Part shown: in pieces, positions 1-13,864 of the stretch
Layout of the letters: every line of letters begins with the position of its first letter
Numbering within the stretch: the stretch's first letter is position 1
Origin: Heterodera schachtii
Taxonomy: Eukaryota > Nematoda > Chromadorea > Rhabditida > Heteroderidae
Reading direction: 5' to 3'
DNA length: 64,000 nucleotides
Assembly (NCBI GenBank): GCA_023374025.1
Contig: SIJG01000097.1
Coordinates: 186,196-250,195, forward strand
The notes under the pieces: generated by a model
Told to the model about the DNA's origin: nothing
Database searches by the model: none
Seen by the model: the letters and a program-made list of their open reading frames with translations, nothing else
Translations under genes and position numbers: made by a program

Positions 1-81
1 TGCAAAGTTATTTCCATTATGATTTAATGAAATTTTTGCTTCCAAAGCGTAAATGCGTCAGTGGAAAATGCTTCAGTAAAA

Positions 82-162
82 GTCCCCAAATGTCGGGATC
101 CCCAAAAGTAGGGTCCCCAAATGTCGGGTCACCAAGTTGCAAATCCCCAAAAGCCGGGTAGC
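82..162. repeat. Short degenerate tandem phrase repeat
   Basis: Several near-copies of a phrase of the type CCCCAAA(A)GT.GGGTC follow each other in an otherwise AT-rich flank. On the minus strand they give a short open frame with repeated Gly-Asp-Pro-Thr-Phe units, which I take as a by-product of the repeat and not as a gene. The style matches the phrase-repeat patches inside the hAT-type elements further right (52950, 58580, 61700), so this may be the remnant of one end of such an element. No terminal inverted repeat or target duplication is visible. Confidence 0.5.
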
Positions 163-1423
163 CCTCCCTCACACCCCTCGTCCATTCCGTAAGCCTCAGA
201 CTTTCCATTTCTGCTGCTGTTCTTTATTCATATCGGTGGTACTGTAATATTAATTTTGGGAAACACTGTAGCAAGCAAATAAATAATTTGATATACACCC
301 ACATTTAAGAAGCTAAGAATATTTATTTCAGCACGGAATTCCTTTCGAATTTAAATTTTTAAAAATGTTATTAAGATAAACAATTTTTCTTAAAAATTAA
401 ATAAATTTATTAAGCAATTTCTCTCAAAAATTAAATAAATTTATTTTTCGTTGTAATTATTTTCATAAATAAAACGGCTTAAACCTTTGGGCGAGAAGCA
501 AAAGATACAAAATGAACTTTGTGCTATTAATGAATCAGTTGAAAATTTAATTTAATAGAAAATGAAAAGACGTTTTATTTTATTTCCAACTAGCAAATAT
601 TTTTATTTATTCAATACTTTTATAATTGTTTGAAATTAAATTTATTTAACTTAATTTTATAATATTTTTTCAATTTTCATTCAGTATAATTTCAATGTTT
701 TTAGTAAATATTACCTGTCATTTTTAAAATTCAATTTTTAAATTAATTGTTTTTTTAAAGCTACGAGTTTATTCAACATTTTCGATTTAAATTTGAAATA
801 TTTTATGATAAAGTTTTTATAATTCTGGGTTCAATTTTTCTTTTATATATTTAAATAAATTTTCTAATTAATAGCTCATTTTAAGAAGTCAGCTATTTTT
901 TCTTCATTTTTATGCTAATGACAATATTTTTAATGTTTTTTTTCTTAAATTCGTATTTTATTTTTTCATTTTCTCCGTACATTTAATAGATTTGTATTAA
1001 AATATATAAAAATAATAAAATTGTTTGCCTTATTTTTATTGACAATGTTGTTTAATATTTAATGTGCTTTCTATTTGCAGTTAATTTTTCTAATAAAATT
1101 TTGGTAAAATCTTTGTTTTGCCATTACTTTTGTTATTTTTAAAGAAAGCATTAGTAAAATTAAAAAACTCAATATGATTTTTATTTTGAATATTTTAACC
1201 AAAAGATTTATATGATTAACTTTTTTAAATTTTATTTTCAGTATTATGAAGTGTTCTTTTGTTATTTTTTCGGGAATTTTTTAAATTTATTACATTTAAC
1301 TTTACAGTAAATCTTTGGGTACTTTTGTAGTTTACCTTCACTTTTTCAAATGCCAACAATATTGCTTAATTATTTACTTTAAAAATGGGGTTTTTTGACA
1401 TCCATTTCTACCATTCGAAATTA

Positions 1424-1470
1424 AGATATATATATTAATATATATGTTATATATATATATATATATATAT
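1424..1470. repeat. TA microsatellite
   Basis: An almost pure run of TA dinucleotides with two short interruptions. No coding or regulatory role can be read from it. Confidence 0.9.
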
Positions 1471-2625
1471 GTGTAATTATTTCATTGGTTGAATATTTGA
1501 AATAATTTAAAATTATTTGAATAATAATATAATATTTCTTGTTTTGGAGCATCTCATATATTGAATTGCATTGCCTGTATTTTGGTTAAATTAATTATTG
1601 GTATATATCTTAGGCAATTTTAAGAGTTATTTAATATGCTTTTATCTGAAAATAAAGGATTTTTTTTTAATAATATTATAAACTTTCACCTTTTTTCTTT
1701 TTATTAAAAAAGATATATATTTTCGTTATAAAAATAAACCTAAATACTTATTTAAAAATGAATTACTTAAATCTATAGATTGTATCAAAGATTATAAATA
1801 AATATGCTATTTTTTTAATTATTTGAATTTCCTGTAATAATTGTTAGAAAAAAATTTAAATATTTTGATAATTTGTTTTATTGATTTTTTATTTTAAACT
1901 TGAAAGGTTTTTTATTTATAAATAAAATAAATTAATGCTGGAAAAAAACAATGCTGTTGACAACCAAATTAATTTTGAATAATTCAATAAATACACAAAT
2001 TGGACAAACTAAAAATTTCGAATGAATTTCCATAAATTAATTGTAATTGATATAATTTCATTTAAATACTGTCAAAAAAATATTGTTAAGAAAAAAAAAC
2101 CTAAATGAAAAAAATTATTCATGTCAATTTTGAAACAGAATATAACAAAGGAATGCCTATTTAAAATAAGCTAATTTAATTGCTGCTGACTCCAAGCTAA
2201 ATTTATAAGATAAAAAAAGCACTTTAATAAATGAATAAGAATAAAATATATAAATTTTTCATATCGAAATTGAAGACAAAAATGTTCATTTTAATTATAT
2301 AATCATTATTATAAATAATCAAATCAAAAATTCTGTTAAACGACGCACTCAAAGCCGAAGGGATGAATGCAAAAGTTATGTGCAGAGAATAATTAGATAC
2401 TAAGCAATTATTTAATTGAAAAGCAAATATTTATTAATGAAATGCAAAAATTTTCAAATTTAAGGTTTTATAATCAATTAAATAATTTATTTCACTTTTC
2501 TAATGGTTGTATTTGTTTATTAGTTTTGTTAACTATTTAAAATAATAATTTTTTCTAATTATTCGTATATTCTTTAATGTTAATGATTGTTAAATAATAG
2601 ATTTTTATTAGACACAAATCCAGGT

Positions 2626-2675
2626 CATAAATTAATAAATAAACATCTTACATAAATTAATAAATAAACATCTTA
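2626..2675. repeat. Perfect 25-bp tandem duplication
   Basis: Two identical adjacent copies of a 25-bp unit, 2626-2650 and 2651-2675, starting CATAAATTAATAAATAAAC. The absence of any mismatch suggests recent replication slippage. Confidence 0.9.
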
Positions 2676-4295
2676 ATCTGATTTAATTTTATTACTAAAA
2701 TTCAATTTTTCTTTAAAAATAATATTTTTAAATGCCAAAATTCAAACCAATTTGAAAATAAAGCACAATGAATCCAACATTATAACACAAAAAAAATTCG
2801 CAGCACGACCACATTTCAAAGTGGCGAGCTTATTTCACGAGAAAAAATTAAATAAATTAAATAATCTTCATTCAATAATTCTAATTTTAATAATTTGAAG
2901 ATTGAAAATGAAAATAATCTAAATAAAATTTAGTGTTAGAAAACCTTATGAATAATTTTTGAATAATGAATAAGGAGCGAACAATATAAAATATAATTAT
3001 GGGATTTTAAACAAAAACCTATTAAAATAATGAAATAACAAATATAAACAATACAAAGATCGACTAATAGGCATGAAAACAAATTTTCTTTTATCATTAA
3101 ATAAACTTACAATTTTTACTGAGTTTCAAAAAGGCTAGACAAAATTAGAGACAAAATATTGAGTCTAAATTTTTAGAATTTTTTTGCTACAACTTTTGTA
3201 AATATTTGCTAGATTTAAAAAAAAATAGGTATAGTAGAAGATAGCTAAAGCTACTTTCCAATACCAAGATTGATTAACAAGGTTAAGTTTGAGCAAAGCT
3301 ATGATTTATTAATTGGCAATTAAATTTAAAATAATAATTAAATTTAAATATTACGACCATTAATACTTTTGTCATTTCGCCCTCATCGATACTTTTGTCA
3401 CAATGTTTAAAAAGTATAAAAATTGATGAAAAATGCAATAATAACAATTTTTTAAACTAAATTCCTTAATACCTAATATTCTTATGATATTCTTCATTAA
3501 TTAAAATTTACATTAATCAGGCATTTGAATAAATAAAAAATTTACTGAAATACTTATTTATTAAAAAACATTTAAAATTTTTTGAAAAAGGTGTCATACC
3601 ATCTAACTATCACTTTTCTATATACGAGTTGTATATTAATATTAATTCATACATATGTACAATAAATATGTAGAAAATTAATTTTAAACTACTGTCGATA
3701 TCAAATTCAAGAGTATTTTATATTGTGATTTATTTATTACAATTGCTATATAACTTATTTATTTATTATTTTTATATACTTTTATATATTTTTATAAATG
3801 AATTATTTTTTCGGTTTCTTTTTAATAAATATTAAGATCGTAACTAATAAATTAATTTATAATCAAACAATGTTTTTATTATTTTATAATTATTTTCCGT
3901 TTATTTACTCCAATTGTACAAATGTATGAATTGAATTAAATATTTACTTTTGAATTTGCCACCGTGGTCAAAACAACCACTAAATATTAGTCTTTTTTGT
4001 CCTTACTTTTTGTTGCACAAAAAAAAAGGTATAAATTATGACCAAAAATATAGAAAAACAAAAATCAAATAAATTAGACCAGTAAGTTAAAACAATTATT
4101 TTTTCAAAAAGTTATAATTATACAAATTATTATTTTAGAAAAAAAAATTAGAACACCGTTGGGCATAATTTTTTTTAATAATAATCTAAATGAAAAATAA
4201 ATATTCAAAAATTTGATTTTATACTAGTAATTTATTGTTTTGCTTTCTATTTATTAATTAATATTTTTTTTTGAATTTAACTTTCAGTATAGATA

Positions 4296-4344
4296 TTTTT
4301 TAAATTCAAATTATATTATATTTTTTAAATTCAAATTATATTAT
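4296..4344. repeat. 25-bp tandem duplication
   Basis: Two adjacent copies of a unit beginning TTTTTTAAATTCAAATTATA, the second lacking only its last base. Simple slippage duplication in AT-rich DNA. Confidence 0.85.
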
Positions 4345-7300
4345 TTCATTATTACTGTTTGCTTAAATTGTTTAATAGTTTTTTTTTTACTCGATAGATC
4401 CCCTTCAAGCGAATGATTGTTTCCGTTCTCTTTTTTATTAATTAATTTATTCTTGGTAATTACCAAAAAGTTTATAATTTTTAATCAAAAATTCTACAAA
4501 ATTTATCATAAATAAATTGTATGTACATTATGATGGAAGAAAAATATAATCTGATTACAGACAAATGAAATTAACTCGAGTATAAAAATTTTGTAAATTA
4601 TTGCCAATTGCAAATTTTATTTATTTTATATCTAAATAATATATTGAATTTGGGATATTTATTGATTTCATTTTTACTTTTAAATTACTAAAGCCGTCTT
4701 TCTCATCATGCGTAAAGTAAATTTTTAGAAACATATGAATTACATTAAACTTTTTGGAAAAATAAATTTTGGAAATTCAAAAATTAATGCTTTTGTGGAT
4801 TTAATGAATGAAATAAAAGATAAATATTTTTGTATTATCGCAAATTGCAGCTTTTAATTACTATAAATAATTAGGAAGTTAAAAAAAAATTTAGAAATTC
4901 ATGAAAAAAGATACCTTTTCCTTTTAAACAATTTTCTCGAATTCAATACGCTTTGTATTATATTATTGATATCTTAATTATATGATCTTTTTTTTACGTT
5001 TTTGATTCTCATAACACTCTCTGTTTAATTGTCTGTTCGCGTAATAATAATATTTAATTTATTGTAAAAACCTTTTGTTTTTAAAGTATTTTGTTTTAAC
5101 AACAGATTTAGAACTGTAAAATTAAATCGGCCAAATAAATATGATTTTTATATATATTTTTCCATTTTGGCATTGGTAATTTTTACTTAATATAACAAAA
5201 ACAAAAATAATAATTATATTTTTGTATTGGAAATTTAAATTTAGATAGGTAATGCTTCAACAGAAATAAAAGGCTCAAAAATTGAATTTGGCCAACCTAT
5301 TTCATAATGTTGTGAAATTTATAAAAGGTAAAAAATTTATTGACATGCAATTAAAAAGATAAATTTTAATCAAATGTTTTGTATAAATGAAATTTTATTA
5401 AATATTTTGTATATAATTATTAATTGTTCATTATGTTTTCTTTTTTATTTAATAGTAATTAATGAAAAACTTTTATTTTCTGATTTATATTAGTTTTTTT
5501 ATTTTTAATTGTATGTTGTTGTTTTTTGTTTTTGTTTTGATGGATGGGAAATTTTCGTATCTAAATTAAAAATAATTGTACTTTAAAGGCAAACATTGCA
5601 ATGTTTGAAATTGATTTCTCCGCATATTGATAATATACATCAATAAAATTTTATATAATTTTCCACAGTTTTTCACTTTTATCTCTTTTCCAATTTTTCT
5701 TCTTCCAAATGTTCTCTGTGTGAATCAGCCAAATTTTTCGTTCATTTCCACTAATTCTAAAATGAACGAACGTCCTTCGTTTCTATAAGATTGAAGAGGA
5801 TATAGAACTTTTGCATAATACCTAGTTTCATTAATTTAACTAAGTTTGAACTAAGTAATGGTTATTATTCTGCTAATAAATTGATACTTTTTAAGTTCGA
5901 CCTAGCACCAATATTTACGAGTTTAAATGAATAGTTTTAAATTAATTTTAAAAATTATTGTTTTCCTTAATTTATAACGTTTATTTTGAAATATTATGCT
6001 ATTTCAAAGTGATCTTGTATTATGTTAATTTATTACTCCTCTCTTGATTCCATGTTTGTGTTTTGTTTCGGGAGTTCCGCTTAAAATTAAAAAACTTTGC
6101 TGTTCTTAATAATTATATGGCATATGTAATGATGATGTTTATTGATAGATTTTGTACTATATTTAATTTAATTTTTTTATTTTATATATATATAACAAAA
6201 TTTTATAATTGAATAATTTCAATTTATTAATTGGATCATTTTAACAATATTTATTTTTAATCTTTTATATCATAATAGAAATATTCTTAGATTATAAATT
6301 AATTAATAATTTTTCTTATCTGTAATACATTACAACGGTGTTGTCGATATTGGAATGTCTACTATTATATATGTATGTTCGTTAAAAATCACAAAATAAA
6401 ATTATTTTTTGGGTTTTTTTATTTCACTTATATTTTAAACTTATGAATTTTCAAATAAAACGACAAATTCTTTTGTATGAATTGTTTTTTAAATTAGTTA
6501 TTATCTTAGCATTATGTGAAATAAGTGCTTGATTAGATGTTGTTCAAAAATTTGAACCATTTTTTCATTAATAATATCAAGATTTTTAATTTTTATATTA
6601 ATTTTTCCTTTTAAATAATTTCATTTAAATACAATAATGTTAATTTCGTATGTAATATTAGTTGAAATTTTCTTTATATATATTTTTAATGATTTGTTAA
6701 AATTAATTAATATTTTTATTTTTCTCACAATAATTTTTTACTAATTAATATTGATTTTTCATAATATGTGTTTTTAAATTAAAAATTCTTTGCTATTTTC
6801 ATTATTCATTGCGGAAAAAGTGTAAGTATCACCTCATTTGCAATGATTCGACTTTTTGGTATTTGATTTTTATGCTAATAAATTTAATATCACTAAATAC
6901 AAATTTGATTATAAAGGCTTTATTTTTATTTGTTGTGATCATATTTAATTTTTAATTCATTCATTACAAATTCCTATTCATATTTATTTTTATCTGCGTA
7001 ATTTTAAGCTCGGAGCCAGAAGAAATTGAAATTTGATTAATTTTTATTGTTTCTTATTTAAAGAAATTAAATTTGTATTGTAGAAATCGACTTGAAATTT
7101 TTCATCTATCTCTTTTTTCTTGCATCAAATATATTCCTACATCATAATGACTGTTTTTTAAAAGATTTTTTAATTATTTAATATAAAATAAAAAATATTA
7201 TTAATTTAACCATTTTAATAAAACTCTTATTAGCCTTGTTCTCCTTTGTATGGATTTTCTATATTTGCATTATTCATTATATTAGGAAAAAAATTTCATC

Positions 7301-9441
7301 TATCCTAAATCAAGTTTTCTGTTTAAAATTTTTTAAAATTATTTCTTATGGATTACTATGCATTAATTTTTGTTTTTATTTAATTAGTATTTTAAAAAAT
7401 GGAAAAGCTTAAATCACTTTTTAATATTATAATATAAAAACAACAGCAATAAAACATAATGATTTTAACCATTTAAAATAAATCTCATAAACGAATGGAT
7501 GCAATTTCGTTTAAAATTATTGTTATAATTGTTAGAAGTTATTGTTTTTTAATTATTTTTTCATTTCTTTATTTAACTTAATAATATTCTATTTTTTTCA
7601 TTTCTCTTCAACGTAAATTGAATGTGAAACCAATTTTCTGTGCGTATTATAAAACAGCTTAAATTGTTTATTTTAGCGTTTTATTTATAGTTTTCAGTTT
7701 TTTATTTATTAAAAATCATAATAATTCTTTATTCGAAAATTTTATGAAAAAATTTTCGATTTATAAATTAAATTTTTTAATAGGGTAACAGATTCTGTAA
7801 TTATTATTTTTGTTTATTTTTTTCTTTTTTCGTGTGCAATTCTTTAATAGTTAAATTAAAAATATTTTTTGTTTCTTAACGGTACGTAATTAAAGCTTAA
7901 TATATTCTGTCCTTGTCTTGTCTCATTAGCTTTAATAAATTCAATTGTCGATTTTAAATTAGTCTTTTAACTAATTATAATCATATATAAAATTTTACCA
8001 TTTTCGGCTCAGGGCTATATGACCGATATTTTCCTATTAATGAATTTCTTTTTTCTTCATTATTTGATTTAATTATCAGTAGAAAAATACTTATTAATGT
8101 TCAAATGTGCTCCTTTTTAAAGTTTTTGTAAATTAGGATATTTTCATAAAATGTATGTTTTTCTCTCGATATATTCTTTATAAAGCTTTCAAGGAGTTGC
8201 CATTTTATTAAGTAAGATATAAGTTTTAATAATATTTAGTTTTTTTGTAGGTATTTTGCTATGTATTCGTAAAGTGTTATTTTATTCCTTCCGTTTTTTA
8301 CAAATTCATTCAATTAATAATATTTCGTCCTTTATTTTTTTACATATTTTTTTCATTTAGGTATTCTTAGCTTTGTATATTTTATTAAACATAAGAATAT
8401 CAGTGCTTCTTTTTTTTGCTATTTAACCATATTTTTATTTAATAAAAAAAATTTAAAAATATAGGTATAAAGTTTAATTGGAAAATTTTCATTTTCAATA
8501 AAATAAATAAACAACTATCTTTTATGAGAAAGTTTTTTAACACTGTTCATTTACTTTATTTTAAATTTTATTTTACTAATATTTAAATAAATTTTTATTT
8601 TCTGTTTACAATTAATTAATTATTTTAAATTAAATTTGTATTTTAATAATATTTTTTTTGTCTGTGAAATTTTTGATATATTTTTAATTTAATTGAAGAA
8701 AAGGAAGAAAATCTTCTCTTTTATTAATTAACCAAATTTATTTACTTTGTTTTTACTAAGTATATATGAGTTTTGTTTAATTTTATTTTGGAAAGTGTAA
8801 AGGGAAAATTTTTTTTATGAATTTTTCCTCGAAAATTGTCCCAAATTTGCTGTTCCAAAATTATAAGTTCAAAAATTGAGGACATGTAATTATTGCTTTT
8901 TATTGAATCGAAAATTAATTACAAAAACAAAATAAAATTAGTTTAATGATTATAAAATATTTATTTTATTTTATTTATTGTTTTCATTTTCATTCATTTT
9001 GGTAAAATAAAAAATTGCTCTTTTAAACGCACTTAATAATTGTATTTTTCATTTATGTATTTACGACTTGGATTATTTATTTATTTTTATTTTTTTATTC
9101 ATTTATTTTTATTAATTTGACCCATTTTAAGGATACCGTGGATACCGACTAAAAGGGCTTTTAAATAAAAAAATTCATAATAAAAATGAAAATTAAATTT
9201 TATGGATGAAAGAAAGTGTTTTTCCTACTAATTAGGCTATATAGGAAAAAAACATGTATTTTTTACATAAAAAAATGATCCCTGATAATGAATCATATTA
9301 TTTAAATAAATATGCTTACCTGTTGCTAAAACAGCACGACGCAAACCAGTATTGGACTGCCAGAATAGAGAAGAAAGAGACAATAAATGAATTGTTAACC
9401 ATCTAAAATAGACAAATTTATAAAAAAATGTAGAATAATTG

Positions 9442-9495
9442 TCAAGTGAAAATTGCGCTTTTAGGAAACGCGCTGGCACCTCGCTAATGGCTAAA
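9442..9495 (-). pseudogene. Coding-like fragment, paralogous to 41965-42012
   Basis: On the minus strand this segment reads AISEVPARFLKAQ, preceded by a TTTAATTTAG sequence that could be a splice acceptor. A second copy at 41965-42012 reads TIRDVPERFLKAQ in the same orientation, so the two share a protein-like conserved core (VP.RFLKAQ) within otherwise unrelated AT-rich DNA. About 80 bp further along the minus strand (9323-9363) lies another GC-richer patch, ending in CAACAG followed by GTAAGC, which looks like an exon with a donor site. I cannot join these into an open gene and do not recognise the family. Fragment of a duplicated gene is the best reading. Confidence 0.35.
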
Positions 9496-9509
9496 TTAAA
9501 TAAAAACAC

Positions 9510-12500
9510 AAAAATATATTTATATATAAATATAAAAAATGATAAGTAAATTCGTAATAAAAATTTATATTAACCAAAAATTAAATCAAAATTTGTGTCC
9601 GTTGTCTTGAAAAGAAAATTTAAAAATGAACAATAATTTAAAAATATATTAAGGATGACAGAGAAAAGATGACTTAAAAATGAACTTTAATGCTGTTTTT
9701 CATGAATTCAATAAATTTGCGAATGCCGTCAAAAATCATAATATTATAAAAATTTTCAATTAAAATAGAGCGAGAAAAATGAATATATGAATAAATCAAA
9801 TATGCAATATTATGATAAATAAAAATAAAATCCTAAAACAAATAGCGATATGAAGATAAATTTTATTTAATGCATTCTCGATTCTCTAATCTAAATTTGA
9901 CGAAAAAACTGAATTGTATCAAAAATGATCAAATATTGTATTGTGTAAAATAAATGAAATCTACTTTTGAGCCTAATTTTCAAAAAATAATAGACATTTA
10001 ATATGATACCAAATTTAGTAATATTAATCAACTAAGAATAGGATAAATAAATGATTAAATACGGGATCAAGCTCATTAATTATTTTATTTTGAAGAATTT
10101 TTTATCTGAGAAGTCATTCAGTATTACCTAAACAAATTTCATTTCTATTACAGGGTTGCTATTCAAAATATTTTTAAATAAAAATATTTTTTATTAACTA
10201 TAAATAAATAAAACCTCAAATAACATTTTATTTTTATAATCTTAAAATCATTATATGAATAAATGAAAATATTATAAACAAACAACTCAATTATCAATTT
10301 AGCAATTATGAATTTATTAAGAAAAATTTCAAATTAATAATTATTAATAAAGCAATGTAAATTAATGGGAATAAATAAATAATTAATTGATTAACGCATT
10401 AATACAATTTTCCGTGATTAAGCTGAGAAGTTAAAAAACTTAAACATCATTTAGCACACTTATTGAAATACACAAAATTTATTTATTCAAAAACCAAAAT
10501 AAAAGAGTAAAATACTTTATTATTTGTTTTATTATTAATGATTATTAGATAAAATTGTTTAATAAAAAAAACATAGATTAGTAATAAGGGACAATATAAA
10601 AAACATTTCAATATTGAATTAAAAAGTTTTAACGCAAGTTAAACTTATTAAACAAAAATACTAATAAGCATACAATTCAAAATGTAATAAGTTAAGAGAT
10701 TGACAATGCTTGTCTGGCTAATTAAATAAATATAATAATATTTATTTAAGATGGCGATTTATAATGTTTCGGTGTCAAAAAATAGCTGAAAAACAATATA
10801 TAATTAGAAGCAATAATTATAAGTAAATTATGCCAGTTAATTCATAAAATTAAATGATTAAAAAGTTTCTTTAAAACATAAATTTATTTAAAATTATAGC
10901 AGAACTGCGGCACTTTATTAATAGCGATTCATATTTAATGCTTCATTAATAATAGTTATAACAGATTTTTTTGTCCTGATCTATTTATTTTATTATTATT
11001 TTTCTTTATTCAAAATATAATTTTTGCTTAATCACTTAAATCAATTAATTATATTTTTAATAACTTTGAAATAAAACTATAACATTCGTGTAAAAAAGTA
11101 CAGCTCCAGCCTAATTCATAAAATTAAAAAAGTAAATTTAATGGCTGACGAAAAAAATGCCTACATCTCTTATGTCCTAAACTGTGTAACCGTCGCGATA
11201 TAAGTGAAAAATGCTTAAAGTCCTACAAATTTAAAAAATATCAGATATTCATTAATAAAAAAAGTTTGTAGAAAATAATTCATTTTATAAAAAAATATTT
11301 ATTGGGGTTTTGAAAATATTTCTCAAATTTACAAGGGAAAGGGAAATTAAAAAAATAAATAACTAACTCAAATATCAGTAGAAAAAAAATGTAGTAAATT
11401 TTAAAATTCTCAACATTTAAAAACAAAAATGAATGCGAAAATTTTGTACTGGGATATCGTATAAAAAATTAATCTTTTAAATTAATTTAAACTATTTAAA
11501 TTTAAACATTATATATTCTGAGGGGGGGGGGCAAGTTCGAACCCGGGCGGTGTAAGTTATTTATCCATGTATTTTTTGAGCTTTTTTAAATATTTTTAAT
11601 TAATTTAAAAGTTTTTTAAAATTATTTATATTTTAAATTAAATAATGTTTTCGGTCAAGTTAAAATAAGAATTTTTTTTTATTATTTTGAGCAAAAAAAA
11701 AATGCATTAATAATTATTTAAAAGTAAATTATTTCTTTTTATTAATTAAAACGAAACGTTGCAGATTATAATTATTAATATTTGTTTAAAGATTCTGAAA
11801 TGATTATTTTTTATAAATTCAAATTAAAGTTAAGAATTTAATCATTTTCAAATTAAAAAAGAAAAATAGGAAAACTTATAATATTGATATAAAAATCAAA
11901 AATTGATTATTTAAAAAATATGAAATTTATTAAAAAAATTCAAAAGAATATTAAAAATTATGTTTCAATAAAACAACTAAAGAAAAAATTTCGCCGTAAA
12001 GGCCAAAAAAGAACGTTTATTCATAATGGTCAAAATGAATATTAATGTTTAAGACAGACCGCATTAATATATTATCATTTAAATAATAAATAAATTTGTA
12101 TACATTCTATTTATAAGAAAACTTCATAGCTTTAAATTAAATGGATAATATCAAATGAAACAATGAAACAATACTAAACCTAAACTTGACTTCATTCATA
12201 AATAATTAGTCGACAACAAAAAAAAACCAAAGTGGAATTAACAGTGCAAGAGAAATAAAATAAAATGAAATGAGAAATCTCGGCTTTATTTCAAATTACC
12301 TACATATGAAAAGCATTAATACATAACCTTAATTATATTTTTAAGTAATTTTAATAGTATATTAAAATAAATAATACGTATTGAAGCGATTGCAAACTCA
12401 TAAGAATATTATTTAAAATTAATCAATCTTTTATGAAAATAAATAATAATAATATCAATTCAATAAAAAAATTATTAAAAAACATCAAAAATTTAGATTT

Positions 12501-13339
12501 TTGGCAAAATTATATCAGATTTTGGCCCAATTTGGCAGGAAAATTCTAAACCAAAAATGCCAATTTTATAGTTATTGGGTGGGAGAATTCTTATTTTTCA
12601 AATAATCCAAGAAATTTTTCTCAAAAAAATCAAATTTTTAAAATTATTAAATATATAGGTTTCTTCTTTATTTTTTTGCAAAATTTTTCCTTTCTTCAAA
12701 TTTCCAAACAGTATTCCATTTTTAATTCATTATACAGATTACCTTAGAAACTTATTAAAATATATTTTCATCCAATTAATTATGAAAATTGTAAAAATAA
12801 GCTTCTGTTGTGTAATACGTTTTTGGGGTTGGTAAATATATTTTTTACCAAAATATATCAGCACTTTTTGTCTTTATTTAATTCAAGATAAAATTATCTA
12901 TAAACTTGTTTATCTAAAATATAATAAAATTATGTTTTAAAATAATATATATTTGAGTAAAAAAAATATATCACTACTAAAACAACGACCATAACGAGTT
13001 CCGTGGCATGCTTGGATTCAACATTTTGCAATTGAATGAAAAAACGATTTGCATAATAAAAAATAAAAAAGAGAATATTGTACAAAAAAAGATTTTAAAA
13101 AATGATAATCAGAAAATCAATGTCAGATTAAAATTCATATATAAATGCATTTAAAATAATTAATATAGAAAATACGATTGCATGGATGTTATTCAACGTA
13201 TCTACTCGATCATGAAAAAGAAAGTAGGAAAAATAGTAAAACATCAAAATTAATGCAAACAAAAATTTTAATAATGCACAATAGTGAAGTAAATTCAATT
13301 AAAATCATATATTATCTTAAGCTTTCAAAAAGTTATTAC
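9510..13339. other. AT-rich intergenic stretch with one small ORF
   Basis: Mostly A/T runs with stops in all frames. The only coding-like item is a 20-codon open frame at 11141-11203 (listed separately). A G9 run with a TTCGAACCC string near 11521-11545 resembles a tRNA T-arm but has no matching stem, so it is not called. Confidence 0.55.
11141..11203 (+). CDS. Possible 20-residue small ORF
   Basis: An ATG in a favourable context (ATTTAATGG) opens a frame reading MADEKNAYISYVLNCVTVAI before TAA. Its codon content (GCT, GAC, GCC, TAC, GTC, ACC, GTC, GCG) stands out from the surrounding A/T runs, which hints at former or present coding use. It could also be an exon of a larger gene, but I see no clear donor or partner exon. 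Function unknown; chance occurrence cannot be excluded. Confidence 0.2.
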   Translation: MADEKNAYISYVLNCVTVAI

Positions 13340-13408
13340 TCACATAAAAAAACATTTATTAAATAGAAACGCTGCAATGGCGGAAGAACTTTCAGCATCT
13401 TGGGACAT
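13340..13408 (-). CDS. Possible small ORF or terminal exon left of the retrotransposon
   Basis: On the minus strand a 22-codon frame starts at 13408 with MSQDAESSSAIAAF and ends with TGA at 13340-13342. The first 13 codons are richer in G+C than the neighbourhood. It lies left of the LTR element and on the same strand as the decayed gene at 18756-19026, which ends at a splice donor just right of the element. It might therefore be a downstream exon of that gene, separated by the insertion, but this link is inference only. Confidence 0.2.
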   Translation of the reverse strand: MSQDAESSSAIAAFLFNKCFFM

Positions 13409-13605
13409 GAAAATAGAATGAAAAAATAGTTTATATATAATTAACAATTAATATTAAATATAAAATTTAAAAAAAGAAGAAGAAATAAAGTGAAAACATA
13501 AATAAAATAATATTTAGTGTTTATTTTTTAAATAATATTTTTTAGAAAACTTTTAAAACATTAATTTAATAAGGAATGTTAAAATCATTGAAACTTAATT
13601 AATTA

Positions 13606-13810
13606 GCATGTCCCCCTTTTCTCCTTCGTTCCTCCCCCTCGCATTGTCTATTTAAAAGGCGTGTTCCCTTCCCCCATGTCACTTCTTCATTTTATTATTT
13701 TATTCTCTCTCCATCCATTCGCCATTTTATTATTTTATTGTTATTTGACTCTTCGTAAATAAATTATTTTATTTGTTGGTCTTAATCACTCGGACAAAAG
13801 ACACAACAAA
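13606..13810 (+). repeat. 5' LTR, truncated at its left end
   Basis: Matches the 3' LTR base for base from GCATGTCCCCC to ACACAACAAA except for 8 extra bases in the ATTTTATT tract. It carries a TATTTAAAAG promoter-like box and an AATAAA signal. The first 57 bp of the 3' LTR (18487-18543) have no clear counterpart here, so the left end was lost by deletion or incomplete integration. Confidence 0.9.
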
Positions 13811-13830
13811 TTTGGCGCATTCAGCAGCCG
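13811..13830 (+). other. Primer-binding site
   Basis: Directly after the 5' LTR comes TTTGGCGCATTCAGCAGC. The TGG is complementary to the CCA end of a tRNA, at the position where Ty3/gypsy elements prime minus-strand synthesis. I cannot say with certainty which tRNA is used. Confidence 0.65.
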
Positions 13831-13864
13831 TCTTCAACCAACAAGAAGACCCCGCTGCACATCA

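Larger units (their letters stand above)
209..9441. other. AT-rich intergenic stretch, no gene seen
   Basis: The sequence is dominated by runs of A and T with stops in all frames. I find no exon with convincing codon content, no RNA gene and no complete transposon. It holds a TA microsatellite and two small perfect tandem repeats, listed separately. Small GC-richer islets occur, for example near 2340, 2800, 4390, 6060 and 8005, but none can be assigned a function. Confidence 0.6.

Noticed and set aside
11521..11560. tRNA-like string with TTCGAACCC after a G9 run
   Set aside because: The bases flanking the loop-like string do not form a T-stem, and no acceptor stem or anticodon arm can be found on either strand.
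13561..13605. Target-site duplication or missing LTR start left of the 5' LTR
   Set aside because: Weak resemblance between ATTGAAACTTA (left) and GTTGAAACTCA (right flank) is not adjacent to both ends, and the 57 missing LTR bases have no clear match.
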